Part shown: piece by piece, positions 18,557 through 29,389 of the stretch
Position numbering within the stretch: position 1 is the first letter of the stretch
Layout: each line of letters starts with the position of its first letter
NCBI GenBank assembly: GCA_037974335.1
Contig: CM075760.1
Coordinates: 69,161,418-69,225,417 of the forward strand
Origin: Prionace glauca
Lineage: Eukaryota > Chordata > Chondrichthyes > Carcharhiniformes > Carcharhinidae
Reading direction: 5' to 3'
DNA: 64,000 nucleotides
The notes under the pieces: model-generated
Databases searched by the model: none
The model's input: only the letters and a program-made list of their open reading frames with translations
Told to the model about the DNA's origin: nothing
Program-made: the position numbers and the translations under genes

Positions 18557-18765
18557 CTTCGGGTGCTCTGGTTTCCTCCCACACTCCAAAGATGTGCAGG
18601 TTGGGTGCACTGTCCATGCGAAATTGCCCTTAGACTCCCAAGATGTATAGGTTAGGGGGGATTAGTGAGCAAATACATGGGGTTACGGGGTAAGCCTGGG
18701 TAAGGGTCGGTACAGATTTGAAAGGCGGAATGTCCTCCTTCTGCTTTGTAAGAATTCTATGAGTC
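18557..18765 (+). mobile_element. SINE fragment (body and tail)
   Basis: CTGGTTTCCTCCCACACTCC, AAAGATGTGCAGGTTGGGTG, GGATTAGTGAGC and GGAATGTCCTCCTTCTG are the internal and 3' parts of the window's common SINE. The tRNA-like head is missing. Confidence 0.8.
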
Positions 18766-18884
18766 AATGAAGTGAAACTCTCCAGACCAGGTAACATCAT
18801 GGTAAATCTCCTCTGCCCCATTCCCAGTGTCACCCCATCCCTCCTATCCCGGGGATCCCAGAACTGCACCATTTTTTCCAAGAA

Positions 18885-19500
18885 GTGACCAGATGTGTAG
18901 ATGAGGGAGATGCTTTTGACGTAGTCTTCTCGGACTTCAGCAGGGCTTTTGACAAGGTCCCACACGGGAGACTTATAGGAAAGTTAAGATCCCATGGGAT
19001 CCAAGGAAATGTGTCAAATTGGATCCAGAATTGGTTGAGTGGCAGGAAGCAGAGGGTGATGGTGATTTTCAGACTGGAAACTTGTATCCACAGGGTTCGA
19101 TGTTGGGGCCCTTGTTGTTTGTGGTTTATTGAAATAACTTAGTCGTAAATGCAGGAGGTTTATCAGTAAGTTTGCGGATGATAGGGGAATTGTTCGGATG
19201 GTAAATGGGAGGATAGCCTTAGATTACAGGGGGATAGAGACAGGCTGATCCCGTGGCAAAAGGAATCCAATGGGGATCAGTGTGAGGTGATGCACTCGGG
19301 CAGGGCTAACAAGACAAGGGAACTAGATGATGAACAGTAGGATCCCAGGAAGCTCCGAGGATCAGAGGGAGATCGGTGAGCATGTACACCGGTCCCTTAC
19401 GGTAACAGGACAGGTGGATAAAGTGGTTAAGAAGACACACGGTTCACTTCTTTATTAGCCGAGTGTTTAAGAGTGGGGAGGTGATGCTGGAATGATATAA
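18885..19500 (+). mobile_element. CR1-clade LINE reverse-transcriptase fragment
   Basis: The first frame reads AFDVVFSDFSRAFDKVPHGR and WIQNWLSGRKQRVMV (RT palm). Later frames show KFADD-like remnants (AAGTTTGCGGATGAT near 19170) and GAGGTGATGCACTCGGGCAG. Frameshifts and deletions abound. Its 3' part is missing. Confidence 0.75.
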
Positions 19501-19555
19501 AATGTTGGGTAGGCATTAGGAAGGAGGAATGGGAGTGAGATGGAGAGGTTGGATT

Positions 19556-20115
19556 TTTATTCATCCATGGGACTGGGCATCGCTGGCTGTCTGAGATAGA
19601 TAGAGAGAGAGAGAGTAACAGAGAGAGGGGAGGATAGCAATGGGGTGAGATTCGCAGAGAGATAGAGAGAGAGAGTAACAGAGAGAGGGGAGGATAGCAA
19701 TGGGGTGAGAGTCACAGAGAGATAGAGAGAGAGAGTAACAGAGAGAGGGGGGGATAGCAATGGGGTGAGAGTCTCAGAGAGATAGAGAGAGAGAGTAACA
19801 GAAGAGGGGAACATAGAACATTGCCCATCTCTGGGTTCCCGAGGGCAGTTCAGAGTAAACCACATTGCTGTGGGTCTGGGAGTCACACGTAGGCCAAACC
19901 AGGTAAGGACGGCAGATTTCCTTCCCTAAACGGCATCAGTGACCCAGACGGGTGTTTCTGATCATCGATCATCAGGAGATTCTTAATCCCAGATATTTTT
20001 TATTGAATTCCAATTCCCCCACCTGCTGTGGCGGGATTCGAACCCGGGTCCCCAGAACATTAGCTGAGTTTCTGGAATGAATAGTCCAGCAATGATCCCA
20101 CTGGGCCATCGCCCC
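19556..20115 (-). mobile_element. tRNA-derived shark SINE split by a 60-bp repeat array
   Basis: Minus strand: GATGGCCCAGTGGGATCATT (A-box region), GACCCGGGTTCGAATCCCGC with a perfect B box, GAATTCAATAAAAAATATCT, GGGAAGGAAATCTGCCGTCC and TGACTCCCAGACCCACAGC down to TGCCCTCGGGAACCC. Past the array at 19585-19812 the element's remaining tail (CAGCGATGCCCAGTCCCATG) continues to 19556. It may be an HE1-type elasmobranch SINE, but the name is uncertain. Confidence 0.8.
19585..19812. repeat. Small satellite block of the 60-bp repeat, about 4 copies
   Basis: Same unit as 20695-23897 (GGGGAGGATAGCAATGGGGT). Its left boundary (GTCTGAGATAGATAGAGAG) is also the left boundary of the larger array. Confidence 0.9.
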
Positions 20116-20268
20116 CCCCTTTAGGGTGGGGGGTGGAGGGGGAATTACACAGTTAGGGGCCATCGCCCCCCCCTTTAGGGTGGGGGGTGGGGGGGGGAAT
20201 TACACAGTTAGGGGCCTCGCCCCCCCCTTTAGGGTGGGGGGGGAGGGGGAATTACACAGTTAGGGGCC
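20108..20268. repeat. Three ~53-bp units with facing C- and G-tracts
   Basis: A unit made of CGCCCCCCCCTTTAGGGTGG, further G runs and AATTACACAGTTAGGGG occurs three times from the SINE head outward. The C run and the G run in each unit can pair as a hairpin, and the G runs meet the spacing expected of G-quadruplexes. Confidence 0.8.
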
Positions 20269-20370
20269 TTGCCAGCTGAAGACACAACCACTGATGTTGG
20301 AGTGACTGCGACTGGGGGATGTTCACAAGGCCCCGGGTTAGAGGGCCGAATGTGGGAACGGGACTTGGAA

Positions 20371-20600
20371 AGCAACAACAACTTGCATTAATGTAGCACC
20401 AGGAACAGAATGCAATGTCTGAAAGACACTTCACATGGGGGGGGGGGCATCCGAAAACAAATTCTCCCAGCCAGACTGACAGGGAGATATCAGGGAGAGG
20501 AGACCAAAAGCTGGGACACAGAGAATTTCCTCGGGTCACTTTTGGTTCTTTCACCAATCCCTTTAAATCTGTGTCCCCCTCGGACAGAGAGACAGGGACG
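20371..20600. repeat. Dispersed elasmobranch repeat fragments
   Basis: ACAACAACTTGCATTAATGT and AGACACTTCACATGGG match the same interspersed element as 35007-35160. The right part (TTTGGTTCTTTCACCAATCC, TAAATCTGTGTCCCCCTCGG) is a reverse-strand CR1 3' scrap. Confidence 0.6.
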
Positions 20601-20694
20601 GATATTTCTCACACAGCAAAGTCTGACTGCTACTTTCACACTGCCACACACAGTTTTGTGACAACATTGCCCCTTATTAATCATCCCAATCCCT

Positions 20695-23600
20695 TTGGGG
20701 TGAGAGTCTGAGATAGATAGAGAGAGAGAGAGTAACAGAGAGAGGGGAGGATAGCAATGGGGTGAGAGTCTCAGAGAGATAGAGAGAGAGAGAGTAACAG
20801 AGAGAGGGGAGGATAGCAATGGGGTGAGATTCACAGAGAGATAGAGAGAGATAGAGTAACAGAGAGAGGGGAGGATAGCAATGGGGTGAGAGTCACAGAG
20901 AGATAGAGAGAGAGAGTAACAGAGAGAGGGGAGGATAGCAATGGGGTGAGATTCACAGAGAGATAGAGAGAGAGAGTAACAGAGAGAGGGGAGGATAGCA
21001 ATGGGGTGAGATTCACAGAGAGATAGAGAGAGAGAGTAACAGAGAGAGGGGAGGATAGCAATGGGGTGAGAGTCACAGAGAGATAGAGAGAGAGAGAGTA
21101 ACAGAGAGAGGGGAGGATAGCAATGGGGTGAGATTCACAGAGAGATAGAGAGAGAGAGTAACAGAGAGAGGGGAGGATAGCAATGGGGTGAGATTCACAG
21201 AGAGATAGAGAGAGATAGAGTAACAGAGAGAGGGGAGGATAGCAATGGGGTGAGAGTCACAGAGAGATAGAGAGAGAGAGTAACAGAGAGAGGGGAGGAT
21301 AGCAATGGGGTGAGATTCACAGAGAAATAGAGAGAGAGAGAGTAACAGAGAGAGGGGAGGATAGCAATGGGGTGAGATTCACAGAGAGATAGAGAGAGAG
21401 AGTAACAGAGAGAGGGGAGGATAGCAATGGGGTGAGAGTCTCAGAGAGATAGAGAGAGAGAGTAACAGAGAGAGGGGAGGATAGCAATGGGGTGAGAGTC
21501 TCAGAGAGATAGAGAGAGAGAGAGTAACAGAGAGAGGGGAGGATAGCAATGGGGTGAGAGTCACAGAGAGATTGAGAGAGAAAGAGTAACAGAGAGAGGG
21601 GAGGATAGCAATGGGGTGAGAGTCACAGAGAGATAGAGAGAGAGAGTAACAGAGAGAGGGGAGGATAGCAATGGGGTGAGAGTCTCAGAGAGATAGAGAG
21701 AGAGAGTAACAGAGAGAGGGGAGGATAGCAATGGGGTGAGATTCAAAGAGAGATAGAGAGAGAGAGAGTAACAGAGAGAGGGAGGTTAGCAATGGGGTGA
21801 GAGTCACAGAGAGATAGAGAGAGAGAGAGTAACAGAGAGAGGGGAGGATAGCAATGGGGTGAGATTCACAGAGAGATAGAGAGAGAGTAACAGAGAGAGG
21901 GGAGGATAGCAATGGGGTGAGATTCACAGAGAGATAGAAAGAGAGTAACAGAGAGAGGGGAGGATAGCAATGGGGTGAGATTCACAGAGAGATAGAAAGA
22001 GAGTAACAGAGAGAGGGGAGGATAGCAATGTGGTGAGATTCACAGAGAGAGAGAGTAACAGAGAGAGGGGAGGATAGCAATGGGGTGAGATTCACAGAGA
22101 GATAGAAAGAGAGTAACAGAGAGAGGGGAGGATAGCAATGGGGTGAGATTCACAGAGAGATAGAAAGAGAGTAACAGAGAGAGGGGAGGATAGCAATGGG
22201 GTGAGATTCACAGAGAGATAGAGAGAGAGAGTAACAGAGAGAGGGGAGGATAGCAATGGGGTGAGATTCACAGAGAGAGAGAGAGAGAGTAACAGAGAGA
22301 GGGGAGGATAGCAATGGGGTGAGATTCACAGAGAGATAGAGAGAGAGAGAGTAACAGAGAGAGGGGAGGATAGTAATGGAGTGAGAGTCTCACAGAGAGA
22401 GAGAGAGAGAGTAACAGAGAGAGGGGAGGATAGCAATGGGGTGAGATTCACAGAGAGATAGAGAGAGAGAGAGTAACAGAGAGAGGGGAGGATAGTAATG
22501 GAGTGAGAGTCTCAGAGAGAGAGAGAGAGAGAGTAACAGAGAGAGGGGAGGATAGCAATGGGGTGAGAGTCACAGAGAGATAGAGAGAGAGAGTAACAGA
22601 GAGAGGGGAGGATAGCAATGGGGTGAGATTCACAGAGAGAGAGAGAGAGAGTAACAGAGAGAGGGGAGGATAGCAATGGGGTGAGATTCACAGAGAGATA
22701 GAGAGAGAGAGAGTAACAGAGAGAGGGGAGGATAGTAATGGAGTGAGAGTCTCAGAGAGAGAGAGAGAGAGAGTAACAGAGAGAGGGGAGGATAGCAATG
22801 GGGTGAGATTCACAGAGAGATAGAGAGAGAGAGAGTAACAGAGAGAGGGGAGGATAGCAATGGGGTGAGAGTCTCAGAGAGATAGAGAGAGAGAGTAACA
22901 GAGAGAGGGGAGGATAGCAATGGGGTGAGAGTCTCAGAGAGATAGAGAGAGAGAGTAACAGAGAGGGGAGGATAGCAATGGGGTGAGAGTCTCAGAGAGA
23001 TAGAGAAAGAGAGTAACAGAGAGAGGGGAGGATAGCAATGGGGTGAGATTCACACAGACATAGAGAGAGAGTAACAGAGAGAGGGGAGGATAGCAATGGG
23101 GTGAGAGTCTGAGAGAGATAGAGAGAGAGAGTATCAGAGAGAGGGGAGGATAGCAATGGGGTGAGATTCACAGAGAGAGAGAGTGAGAGTAACAGAGAGA
23201 GGGGAGGATAGCAATGGGGTGAGAGTCTCAGAGAGATAGAGAGAGAGAGTAACAGAGAGAGGGGAGGATAGCAATGGGGTGAGATTCACAGAGAGAGAGA
23301 GTGAGAGTAACAGAGAGAGGGGAGGATAGCAATGGGGTGAGAGTCTCAGAGAGAGATAGAGAGAGAGTAACAGAGAGAGGGGAGGATAGCAATGGGGTGA
23401 GAGTCTCAGAGAGATAGAGAAAGAGAGTAACAGAGAGAGGGGAGGATAGCAATGGGGTGAGATTCACAGAGAGAGAGAGTGAGAGTAACAGAGAGAGGGG
23501 AGGATAGCAATGGGGTGAGAGTCTCAGAGAGAGATAGAGAGAGAGTAACAGAGAGAGGGGAGGATAGCAATGGGATGAGATTCACAGAGAGAGAGAGTGA

Positions 23601-23897
23601 GAGTAACAGAGAGAGGGGAGGATAGCAATGGGGTGAGATTCACAGAGAGATAGAGAGAGATAGAGTAACAGAGAGAGGGGAGGATAGCAATGGGGTGAGA
23701 GTCACAGAGAGATAGAGAGAGAGAGTAACAGAGAGAGGGGAGGATAGCAATGGGGTGAGATTCACAGAGAGATAGAGAGAGAGAGTAACAGAGAGAGGGG
23801 AGGATAGCAATGGGGTGAGAGTCACAGAGAGATAGAGAGAGAGAGTAACAGAGAGAGGGGAGGATAGCAATGGGGTGAGAGTCTCAGAGAGATAGAG
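20695..23897. repeat. 60-bp minisatellite array, about 54 copies
   Basis: Consensus unit: GGGTGAGATTCACAGAGAGA, TAGAGAGAGAGAGTAACAGA, GAGAGGGGAGGATAGCAATG (20 bases each). Variants alternate 'gattcaca' with 'gagtcaca' or 'gagtctca', and some units gain or lose GA steps. Between about 23641 and 23880 copies are exactly 60 bp and nearly identical. The minus strand lacks stops, giving LTPLLSSPLSVTLSLYLS-type frames that are not genes. Confidence 0.97.
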
Positions 23898-23967
23898 GAA
23901 GTGATTGAGATGGAGATTGCCAAACAGTGTTCCTGTAACGCTGAGAGCAGTGATCACACAGGTATCA

Positions 23968-24245
23968 GACAGAACATAAGAAATAGGAGCAGGATGAGGC
24001 CATTCCCCCCCTCGAGCCTGTCCCTCCAGTTGATAAGACCATGGCTGATCTGACTGTGGCCTGAACCCTCCTTCGCAGCCTGTCTCCCCCATAACCCCCA
24101 CCCCCCCCCCCCTTGTATATGTTCAATGTCCCAACGCCCACTGCTCTCCGGGGAAGGGAATTCCAAACACTAACCACCCCCTGAGAGAAGGAATTATTCC
24201 TCCGGATCTCTATCTTCAATGGGAACGTCAGGAATTTTAAACTGT
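23968..24245 (-). mobile_element. CR1-clade LINE 3' end, minus strand
   Basis: The left edge AACATAAGAAATAGGAGCAG is the reverse complement of the tail of the CR1 at 13573-14806. It continues with CCATGGCTGATCTGACTGTG and a coding remnant reading NNSFSQGVVSVWNSLPRRAV on the minus strand. A 14-base C run interrupts it. Confidence 0.85.
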
Positions 24246-24283
24246 GCCCCCCCCCCCCCCCCCCGGCCCACCCCCATCCTGGC

Positions 24284-24570
24284 AGCACGGTGGCACAGTG
24301 GGTAACACTGCTGCCTCACAGTGCCAGGGACCCAGGTTCAATTCCCTGCCTTGGGTCACTGTCTGTGTGGAGTCTACACCTTCTCCCCGTGTCCCCGTGG
24401 GTTTCCTCCCACAGTTAAAAAGACGCTCTGGGTAGGTGTCCCAGCCATGTTCAATTCTCCCTATGTGTGTCCAAACAGGCTCCACACTGTGGCCACTATG
24501 AGTTTCCCACACTAACTTCATTGCAGTGTTAATGTCATCCTACTTGTGAGACTAATAAATAAACTTTGAA
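24284..24570 (+). mobile_element. tRNA-derived SINE, full length
   Basis: Head GGCACAGTGGGTAACACTGC, B-box-like GGTTCAATTCC, body TTCTCCCCGTGTCCCCGTGG, and tail CTTCATTGCAGTGTTAATGT then CTAATAAATAAACTTTGAAA. It is the clearest full-length member of the common SINE here. It abuts a poly-C tract (24248-24265). Confidence 0.9.
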
Positions 24571-24950
24571 AGCTGATACTAGATTCCCCCCGTGTGGGCC
24601 TTGTTCTGTGATAATGAATGGGGATGTTTAAAGATTATTCAATAGTTCTTTAAGGACAGCAGACACAGGGATGGAACATGTGGCTCTGAACACAACAGAT
24701 AGATTTCGGGGGGGATATCGCAGCCCCCCCCCCCGTGTCTGAGTGGGAGGTAATCTTCCCTCCCAATCAGACAGATTGTGGCTTCAGCTCAGAGCCTCAA
24801 ATACTAGGCCCTTAGCATCGATCAGAGAGACTCCGAGCACAGCAGGATGGGAGAAGGGACAAAGCAAAGTGGGGTTGACTGTGTGAGAATTGCTTTGTGG
24901 AAAGATTGAGTGTTTGATCAGAATGTTAGATTGTGAATGGACCCACCATA
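24571..24950. other. Spacer with one dispersed duplicate
   Basis: Near 24740-24830 it repeats AATACTAGGCCCTTAGCATC and its left flank, also found at about 25568 and 28700. No gene. Confidence 0.5.
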
Positions 24951-24954
24951 TATT

Positions 24955-25090
24955 AAGCTGATCTATCTATTGGTAACTGTCACACTGTATTCTGTACCCT
25001 CTCCTTCTCCCGAATGGACTCTATGTCTGGTATGTTTTGTTTGTGCAGCGTGCAAGAAACAAAACCTTTCACTGCATCCCAATCCATGGG
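24955..25090 (+). mobile_element. LINE/SINE tail fragment
   Basis: CTGTATTCTGTACCCTCTCC, CTATGTCTGGTATGTTTTGT and GCAAGAAACAAAACCTTTCA form an element tail I recognise as frequent in shark genomes. Confidence 0.5.
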
Positions 25091-25097
25091 ATAGGAC

Positions 25098-25252
25098 AGC
25101 ACGGGGACACGATGGTTAGCACTGCTACCTCACAGCACCAGGGACCCGGGTTCAATTCTCAGCTTGGGAATGGAGTTTGCACATTCTCCCCATGTCTGCG
25201 TGGGTTCCTTCCTGGTTTCCTTCCACAGTCCAAAGATGTGCAGACCAGGTGG
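25098..25252 (+). mobile_element. SINE, head and body
   Basis: GATGGTTAGCACTGCTACCT, CCCGGGTTCAATTCTCAGC, TCTCCCCATGTCTGCGTGGG and TCCAAAGATGTGCAGACCAG. The tail is missing. Confidence 0.8.
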
Positions 25253-25335
25253 AGTCTGAGACACGACAGAAGCAGGGTAAGGATTTGAAAATGGAGAGCT
25301 TCTAACAAACTTTTAAAAGACAATCCACACTCACA

Positions 25336-25600
25336 GCAGTTCCATTTCACACTCTCTGCTCAGTCCTGTGTTGGGGGGGGGGGTTTAGTGTGGGATCAGT
25401 GTTTGCTTTTCTCAAACCGCAGTGAGATTCCCAACAAGGACAAGAGGTTTCAGTGTTTAAAAATGTAAAGATTACAACATCAAAGCAGACAGAGAGTGAT
25501 GAGACCTCACACCTTCAATGTTGATCTTCCCTCAGAATCAGAGAGATTGTGGGTTCAGCACAGAGCCTAAAATACTAGGCCCTTAGCATCGAGACACAGA
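25336..25600. repeat. Direct duplicate, copy 1 (partner 28482-28727)
   Basis: CAGCAGTTCCATTTCACACT, CTCTGCTCAGTCCTGTGTTG, AAACCGCAGTGAGATTCCCA and AATACTAGGCCCTTAGCATC occur in the same order at 28482-28727. Both copies lead into a CAGAGA array, so the duplicated unit includes the start of that array. Confidence 0.9.
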
Positions 25601-26010
25601 CAGAGAGACAGATATAGAGAAATGCAAAGACAGAAACACACCCAGATACACAGAGAGGTATTCACACAGAGACAGAGAGAGAAACACAGATCCAGAGAAA
25701 CACAGAGACAAAGTTCTTTACTCAGAGGGTAGTAAGGGTGTGGAATGCCCTGCCTGCAGCAGTTGTGGACTCGCCAACTTTAAGGGCGTTCAAATGGTCA
25801 GTGGATACAGATATGGATAACATTGGAATAGTTTAGGTTCGAGGGTCATTAGATTGGTTCCACTGGTCGGCGCAACATCGAGGGCCGAATGGCCTGGACT
25901 GCGCTGGAATGTTCTATGTTGTATTAAAGAGAGATGGAGACAGAGAGAAATATAGAGGCAGAGAGACACACAGATACACAGAGAAATAAAGATAGAGAGA
26001 AACAAAGAGA
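25590..26010. repeat. CAGAGA-type array interrupted by a LINE
   Basis: Irregular CAGAGA/ACACAGAGA repeats on both sides of the LINE tail at 25709-25928. Confidence 0.85.
25709..25928 (+). mobile_element. CR1-like LINE 3' end inserted in a CAGAGA array
   Basis: TTCTTTACTCAGAGGGTAGT, GTGTGGAATGCCCTGCCTGC, then GAGGGCCGAATGGCCTGGAC and a short tail. It encodes the motif FFTQRVVRVWNALPAAVVDS in degraded form (one base change per few codons). Confidence 0.85.
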
Positions 26011-27110
26011 CAGAGATATGTATTGAGTCGGAGGGGATGGGGGAGCTCCTGAATGAATACTTTGCGTTGGTATTCACGAAGGAGAAGGGTTCGGAATCGT
26101 GCGGTCTGTTAGAGGGAGCTGAGGATCAGCTGCAGGAAATATCTATTACGAGAGAGGAAGTGCTCGGGCTTTTAGGTAGCGTAAGGACGGATAAAGCTCC
26201 GGGGCCTGATGGTATTTATCCCAGGCTGCTTAGGGAGGTGAAAGATGAAATTGCTGGGCCTCTGGCGTAAATCTTTGTCTCTTCTTTGGACACAGGTGAG
26301 GTCCCAGAAGACTGGAGGGTGGCAAATGTGGTACCGCTGTTCAAAAAAGGTAGCAGGGATAACCCTGGAAATTATAGGCCGGTGAGTTTGACATCGGTGG
26401 TAGGGAAATTAATGGAAAAAGTACTTAGGGGTAGGATGTATGAGCATTTGGAGCGTTGCGGTCTGATTGGGGATACGCATCATGGCTTTGTTCGAGGGAC
26501 AAATCCATGAAGGTTGTGACACAAGTGGAGAATGTTGTCAGGAAGGCTTATGGAATGTTAGCCTTTATAGGAAGGGGTATAGAGTATAAAAGCTGCCATC
26601 TAATGCTTCAGTTGTACAGAACGTTGGTTAGACCGCATTTGGAGTACTGCATCCAGTTCTGGTCACCTTACTACCGGAAGGACGTGGAGGCTCTGGAAAG
26701 GGTGCAGAGGAGGTTTACCAGGATGTTGCCTGGCATGGAGGGGCTGGGGTACGAGGAAAGGTTGGAGAAACTGGGACTGTTCCCCTTGGAAAGATGAAGA
26801 TTTAGGGGGGACATGATAGAGGTATATAAGATACTGAAGGGAATAGACAGAGTCAATAGTGAGAGACTGCTCCCTAGATTGGTTACAAATACAAGAGGTC
26901 ATGATTTAAGGGTGAGGGGGGAGAGATATAATTTGGATATGAGAGGAAGGTTCTTTACGCAGAGAGTTGTAGGGGTCTGGAACGCGCTACCGAGTAGGGT
27001 GCTGGAGGCGGGAACATTGGACTCGTTTAAGGTTCAGTTAGATGGGCACATGAGTGAAACGAGGATGGAGGGTTATGGTAGGGGATATTAAATAAGGGTT
27101 AGAACCTCGG
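26010..27110 (+). mobile_element. CR1-clade LINE with large internal deletion
   Basis: The left part encodes KAPGPDGIYPRLL and, after a stop near 26268, EVPEDWRVANVVPLFKKGS and NPGNYRPVSLTSVVGKLMEK (RT fingers). At about 26510 it jumps from HHGFVRGTN straight to VVRKAYGMLAFIGRGIEYKS (post-palm region), losing the catalytic palm, roughly 250 codons in this family. The C-terminal part is otherwise well kept (LVRPHLEYCIQFWSPYYRKD, RFFTQRVVGVWNALPSRVL), with one stop near 26795. It sits inside a CAGAGA array. Confidence 0.9.
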
Positions 27111-27289
27111 GAGACACCGGAAAGGCAGGCTTGTGATTAACGTTTTTGTCTTTTATTCCGCAGGTGGAGGTCCACCTCGTTGTCAAACGAGGGACATTCA
27201 CACGGTGGGTCGTGCGTGGGCTACTCTTGGAGGTTCCAGGAGTGGCCTAGTACTTCGTGTCGGTGTGTGTGCTTGATCCTGGACCGGTA
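27111..27289. other. Possible LINE 3' UTR or spacer
   Basis: No recognisable motif. It could be the 3' UTR of the preceding CR1 copy, since no known tail lies before the next SINE. Confidence 0.3.
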
Positions 27290-27604
27290 GATGGGCGCCG
27301 TAACAGCTCAGTGACTAGCACTGCTGGCTGTGCAGGCACATGGATTTGGGCCTGTGTCTGTGGGAGTTTGTGCATTCTCCCCGTGTCTGCGTGGGTTTCC
27401 TCCGGGCGCTCCGGTTTCCTCCCACACCCCAAAGATGTGCTCTCAGGCTGATTGGTTTTACCAAATTGACACTATTCTCCCCTGAATCTGGCTAAGTGGG
27501 GGGTTTTATTCGTAGACACGCAGGGTAGAATAGGTGTAGGGTGATGCAGAGGCACGGGCTCGTTGGGCCGAAGGGCCTGTTTCCTGTGCTGGGTTGTTCT
27601 TTGT
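27290..27604 (+). mobile_element. SINE with diverged head
   Basis: GTAACAGCTCAGTGACTAGC, TCTCCCCGTGTCTGCGTGGG, TCCGGTTTCCTCCCACACCC and a tail GGGCCGAAGGGCCTGTTTCC with TGTTCTTTG. Confidence 0.75.
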
Positions 27605-27850
27605 TTAGAAAGACACAAATAAAGAGTGACATAAACAGACACACAGAGAGATATACACAGAGAGACAGAGAGAGAGACAAATATAGAGAAATACAGAGAC
27701 AGAGAGAGACACACAGATAAACAGAGAGACAGAGGGGGAGAGAGAGAGAGATACAGATAAAAAGAGACAGAGAGATGTACAAATACACAGAATGATAGAG
27801 ATAGAGAGACACACACATAAATACACTAATCAAAAAATACAAAAAGAGAG
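27605..27850. repeat. CAGAGA-type array
   Basis: Continuation in type of the array at 25590-26010. The LINE and SINE insertions between them probably split one original array. Confidence 0.85.
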
Positions 27851-28102
27851 ACAGTATTAGGCAACGTCAGATCTAGTTTTGCATTCAATGTTTATTTAAA
27901 AATTCAGAGAGTATTTTACAGGAAAATTGATTTTAAAGTTAACAAAAGTACATATATCCTTTGAGCTTCACACTGAGATCAGAACCCATGTGATCTGAGC
28001 TGCCCGGTATCTGTACAACTGTAACAGAGAGCAGAAAGAGTAAAAAACAGAGCTCAACATCACGGGAAATGAACAATTGTGAATAAGGAACGAGAAAAGT
28101 TC

Positions 28103-28108
28103 TTTATT
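28103..28108 (-). terminator. AATAAA polyadenylation signal, minus strand
   Basis: AATAAA on the minus strand, 187 nt beyond the stop of the candidate exon at 28295-28358. A second AATAAA lies near 27890. The first signal and its surroundings are duplicated near 29510. Confidence 0.4.
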
Positions 28109-28294
28109 TATACATGAAATTTAAACTACAAGAAAACTATTAACTACAATTACATTACAACAAAAATCCCCTTATACATTTCACACTGAAAACTGGAATC
28201 CTGTCCACGATTGTCTCAGTTACAGATTCAGAATGATAAACAGAGACAATTTGACTGTTACAGTCACCGAGAGCAGATATTGTGTTTGTGTCAC

Positions 28295-28358
28295 TCAGAG
28301 ATCTTCATAATCAGCTGAGGGAAATCTACAGCGTCCAAAATTCAACCCATCACTTGAT
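28295..28358 (-). CDS. Candidate last exon encoding a short tail with YEDL
   Basis: Minus strand: the acceptor TATCTCTCTTTTACAG is followed by a phase-1-type exon of 20 codons, SSDGLNFGRCRFPSADYEDL, then TGA. The AATAAA signals downstream make a plausible ~190-nt 3' UTR. A short Ser-rich tail ending in a tyrosine motif (YxxL) would suit the cytoplasmic end of a membrane receptor, possibly of the immune type, but that is speculation. Upstream exons would lie above 28.4 kb, and I found none in the repeat-filled DNA there. Confidence 0.3.
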
Positions 28359-28481
28359 CTGTAAAAGAGAGATACACCAATGGTCAGATATTTATGATGA
28401 GGGACATTAGAGTTTTTAATCAGTGAAATGTTTAGAGATTTTTCAAACCCCTTCTGTCAGTTTAATAACCCAGTCTGACAG

Positions 28482-28727
28482 CAGTTCCATTTCACACTCT
28501 CTGCTCAGTCCTGTGTTGGGGGGGGTTTAGTGTGGGATCGCTGTTTGCTTTTCCCAAACCGCAGTGAGATTCCCAACAAGGGTAAAAGATGTTTAAAAAC
28601 TTAAACATTACAAAACTAAACCAGACAGAGAGTGATTGGGCCTCCTGCCTTCAATACAGCGATCTTCCCTCCAGAGATTGTGGGGTCAGATCAGAGCTGG
28701 AAATACTAGGCCCTTAGCATCAAAACA
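28482..28727. repeat. Direct duplicate, copy 2 (partner 25336-25600)
   Basis: Shares the same ordered landmarks as copy 1, with small differences such as a shorter G run (about 8 rather than 10). Confidence 0.9.
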
Positions 28728-29372
28728 CACAGACACACAGAGAGAGTCACAGAGACAGAGACACAGAGAGAGAGAAACACAGAGAGACAGAGACACAGAG
28801 AGACACACAGAGACAAGAAAGACACAGAGAAAAAACACAGAGAAACGAAACACAAAGAGAAAAAAACACAGAGACAGAGACACAGAGAAACACAGAGACA
28901 AGAGAGACACAGAGAGAAAAACACAGAGAGACAGAGACACAGAGACACACAGAGACAAGAGAGACACAGAGAGAAAAACACAGAGAGACAGAGACAGAGG
29001 AAAAAACACAGAGAGACAGAGACACACAGAGACAAGAGAGATACACAGATACAGACAAAGAGACAGAAAGAGACACAGATACCGAGAAATACAGAGACAC
29101 AGAGAGATACACAGGCACAGACAAGAAAACAGGAAGAGACACAGATACAGAGAAATACAGAGACAGAGTGATACACAGATACAGACAAGGAAACAGACAG
29201 GGACACAGATACAGAGCAATACAGAGACACAGGGAGATACACAGATACAGACAAAGAGAGAGAAAGAGACACAGATACAGAGAAATACACAGACAGAGCC
29301 ACACAGATATGTAGAGAGATATATAGAGAAACACACACACACAAAATCATACTGACAGAGATATAGAGAAAG
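28728..29372. repeat. CAGAGA-type array, about 640 bp
   Basis: Irregular (CAGAGA), (ACACAGAGA) and (GACACAGATACAGA) units. It generates Arg/Asp/Thr-rich frames on the plus strand and Cys/Val/Ser-rich frames on the minus strand, none credible as proteins. Confidence 0.95.
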
Positions 29373-29389
29373 AGAGATGGAGTTAGACA

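Noticed and set aside
20031-20113. tRNA-like sequence with a perfect B box
   Set aside because: It is the tRNA-derived head of a SINE, followed by the SINE body, not a tRNA gene.
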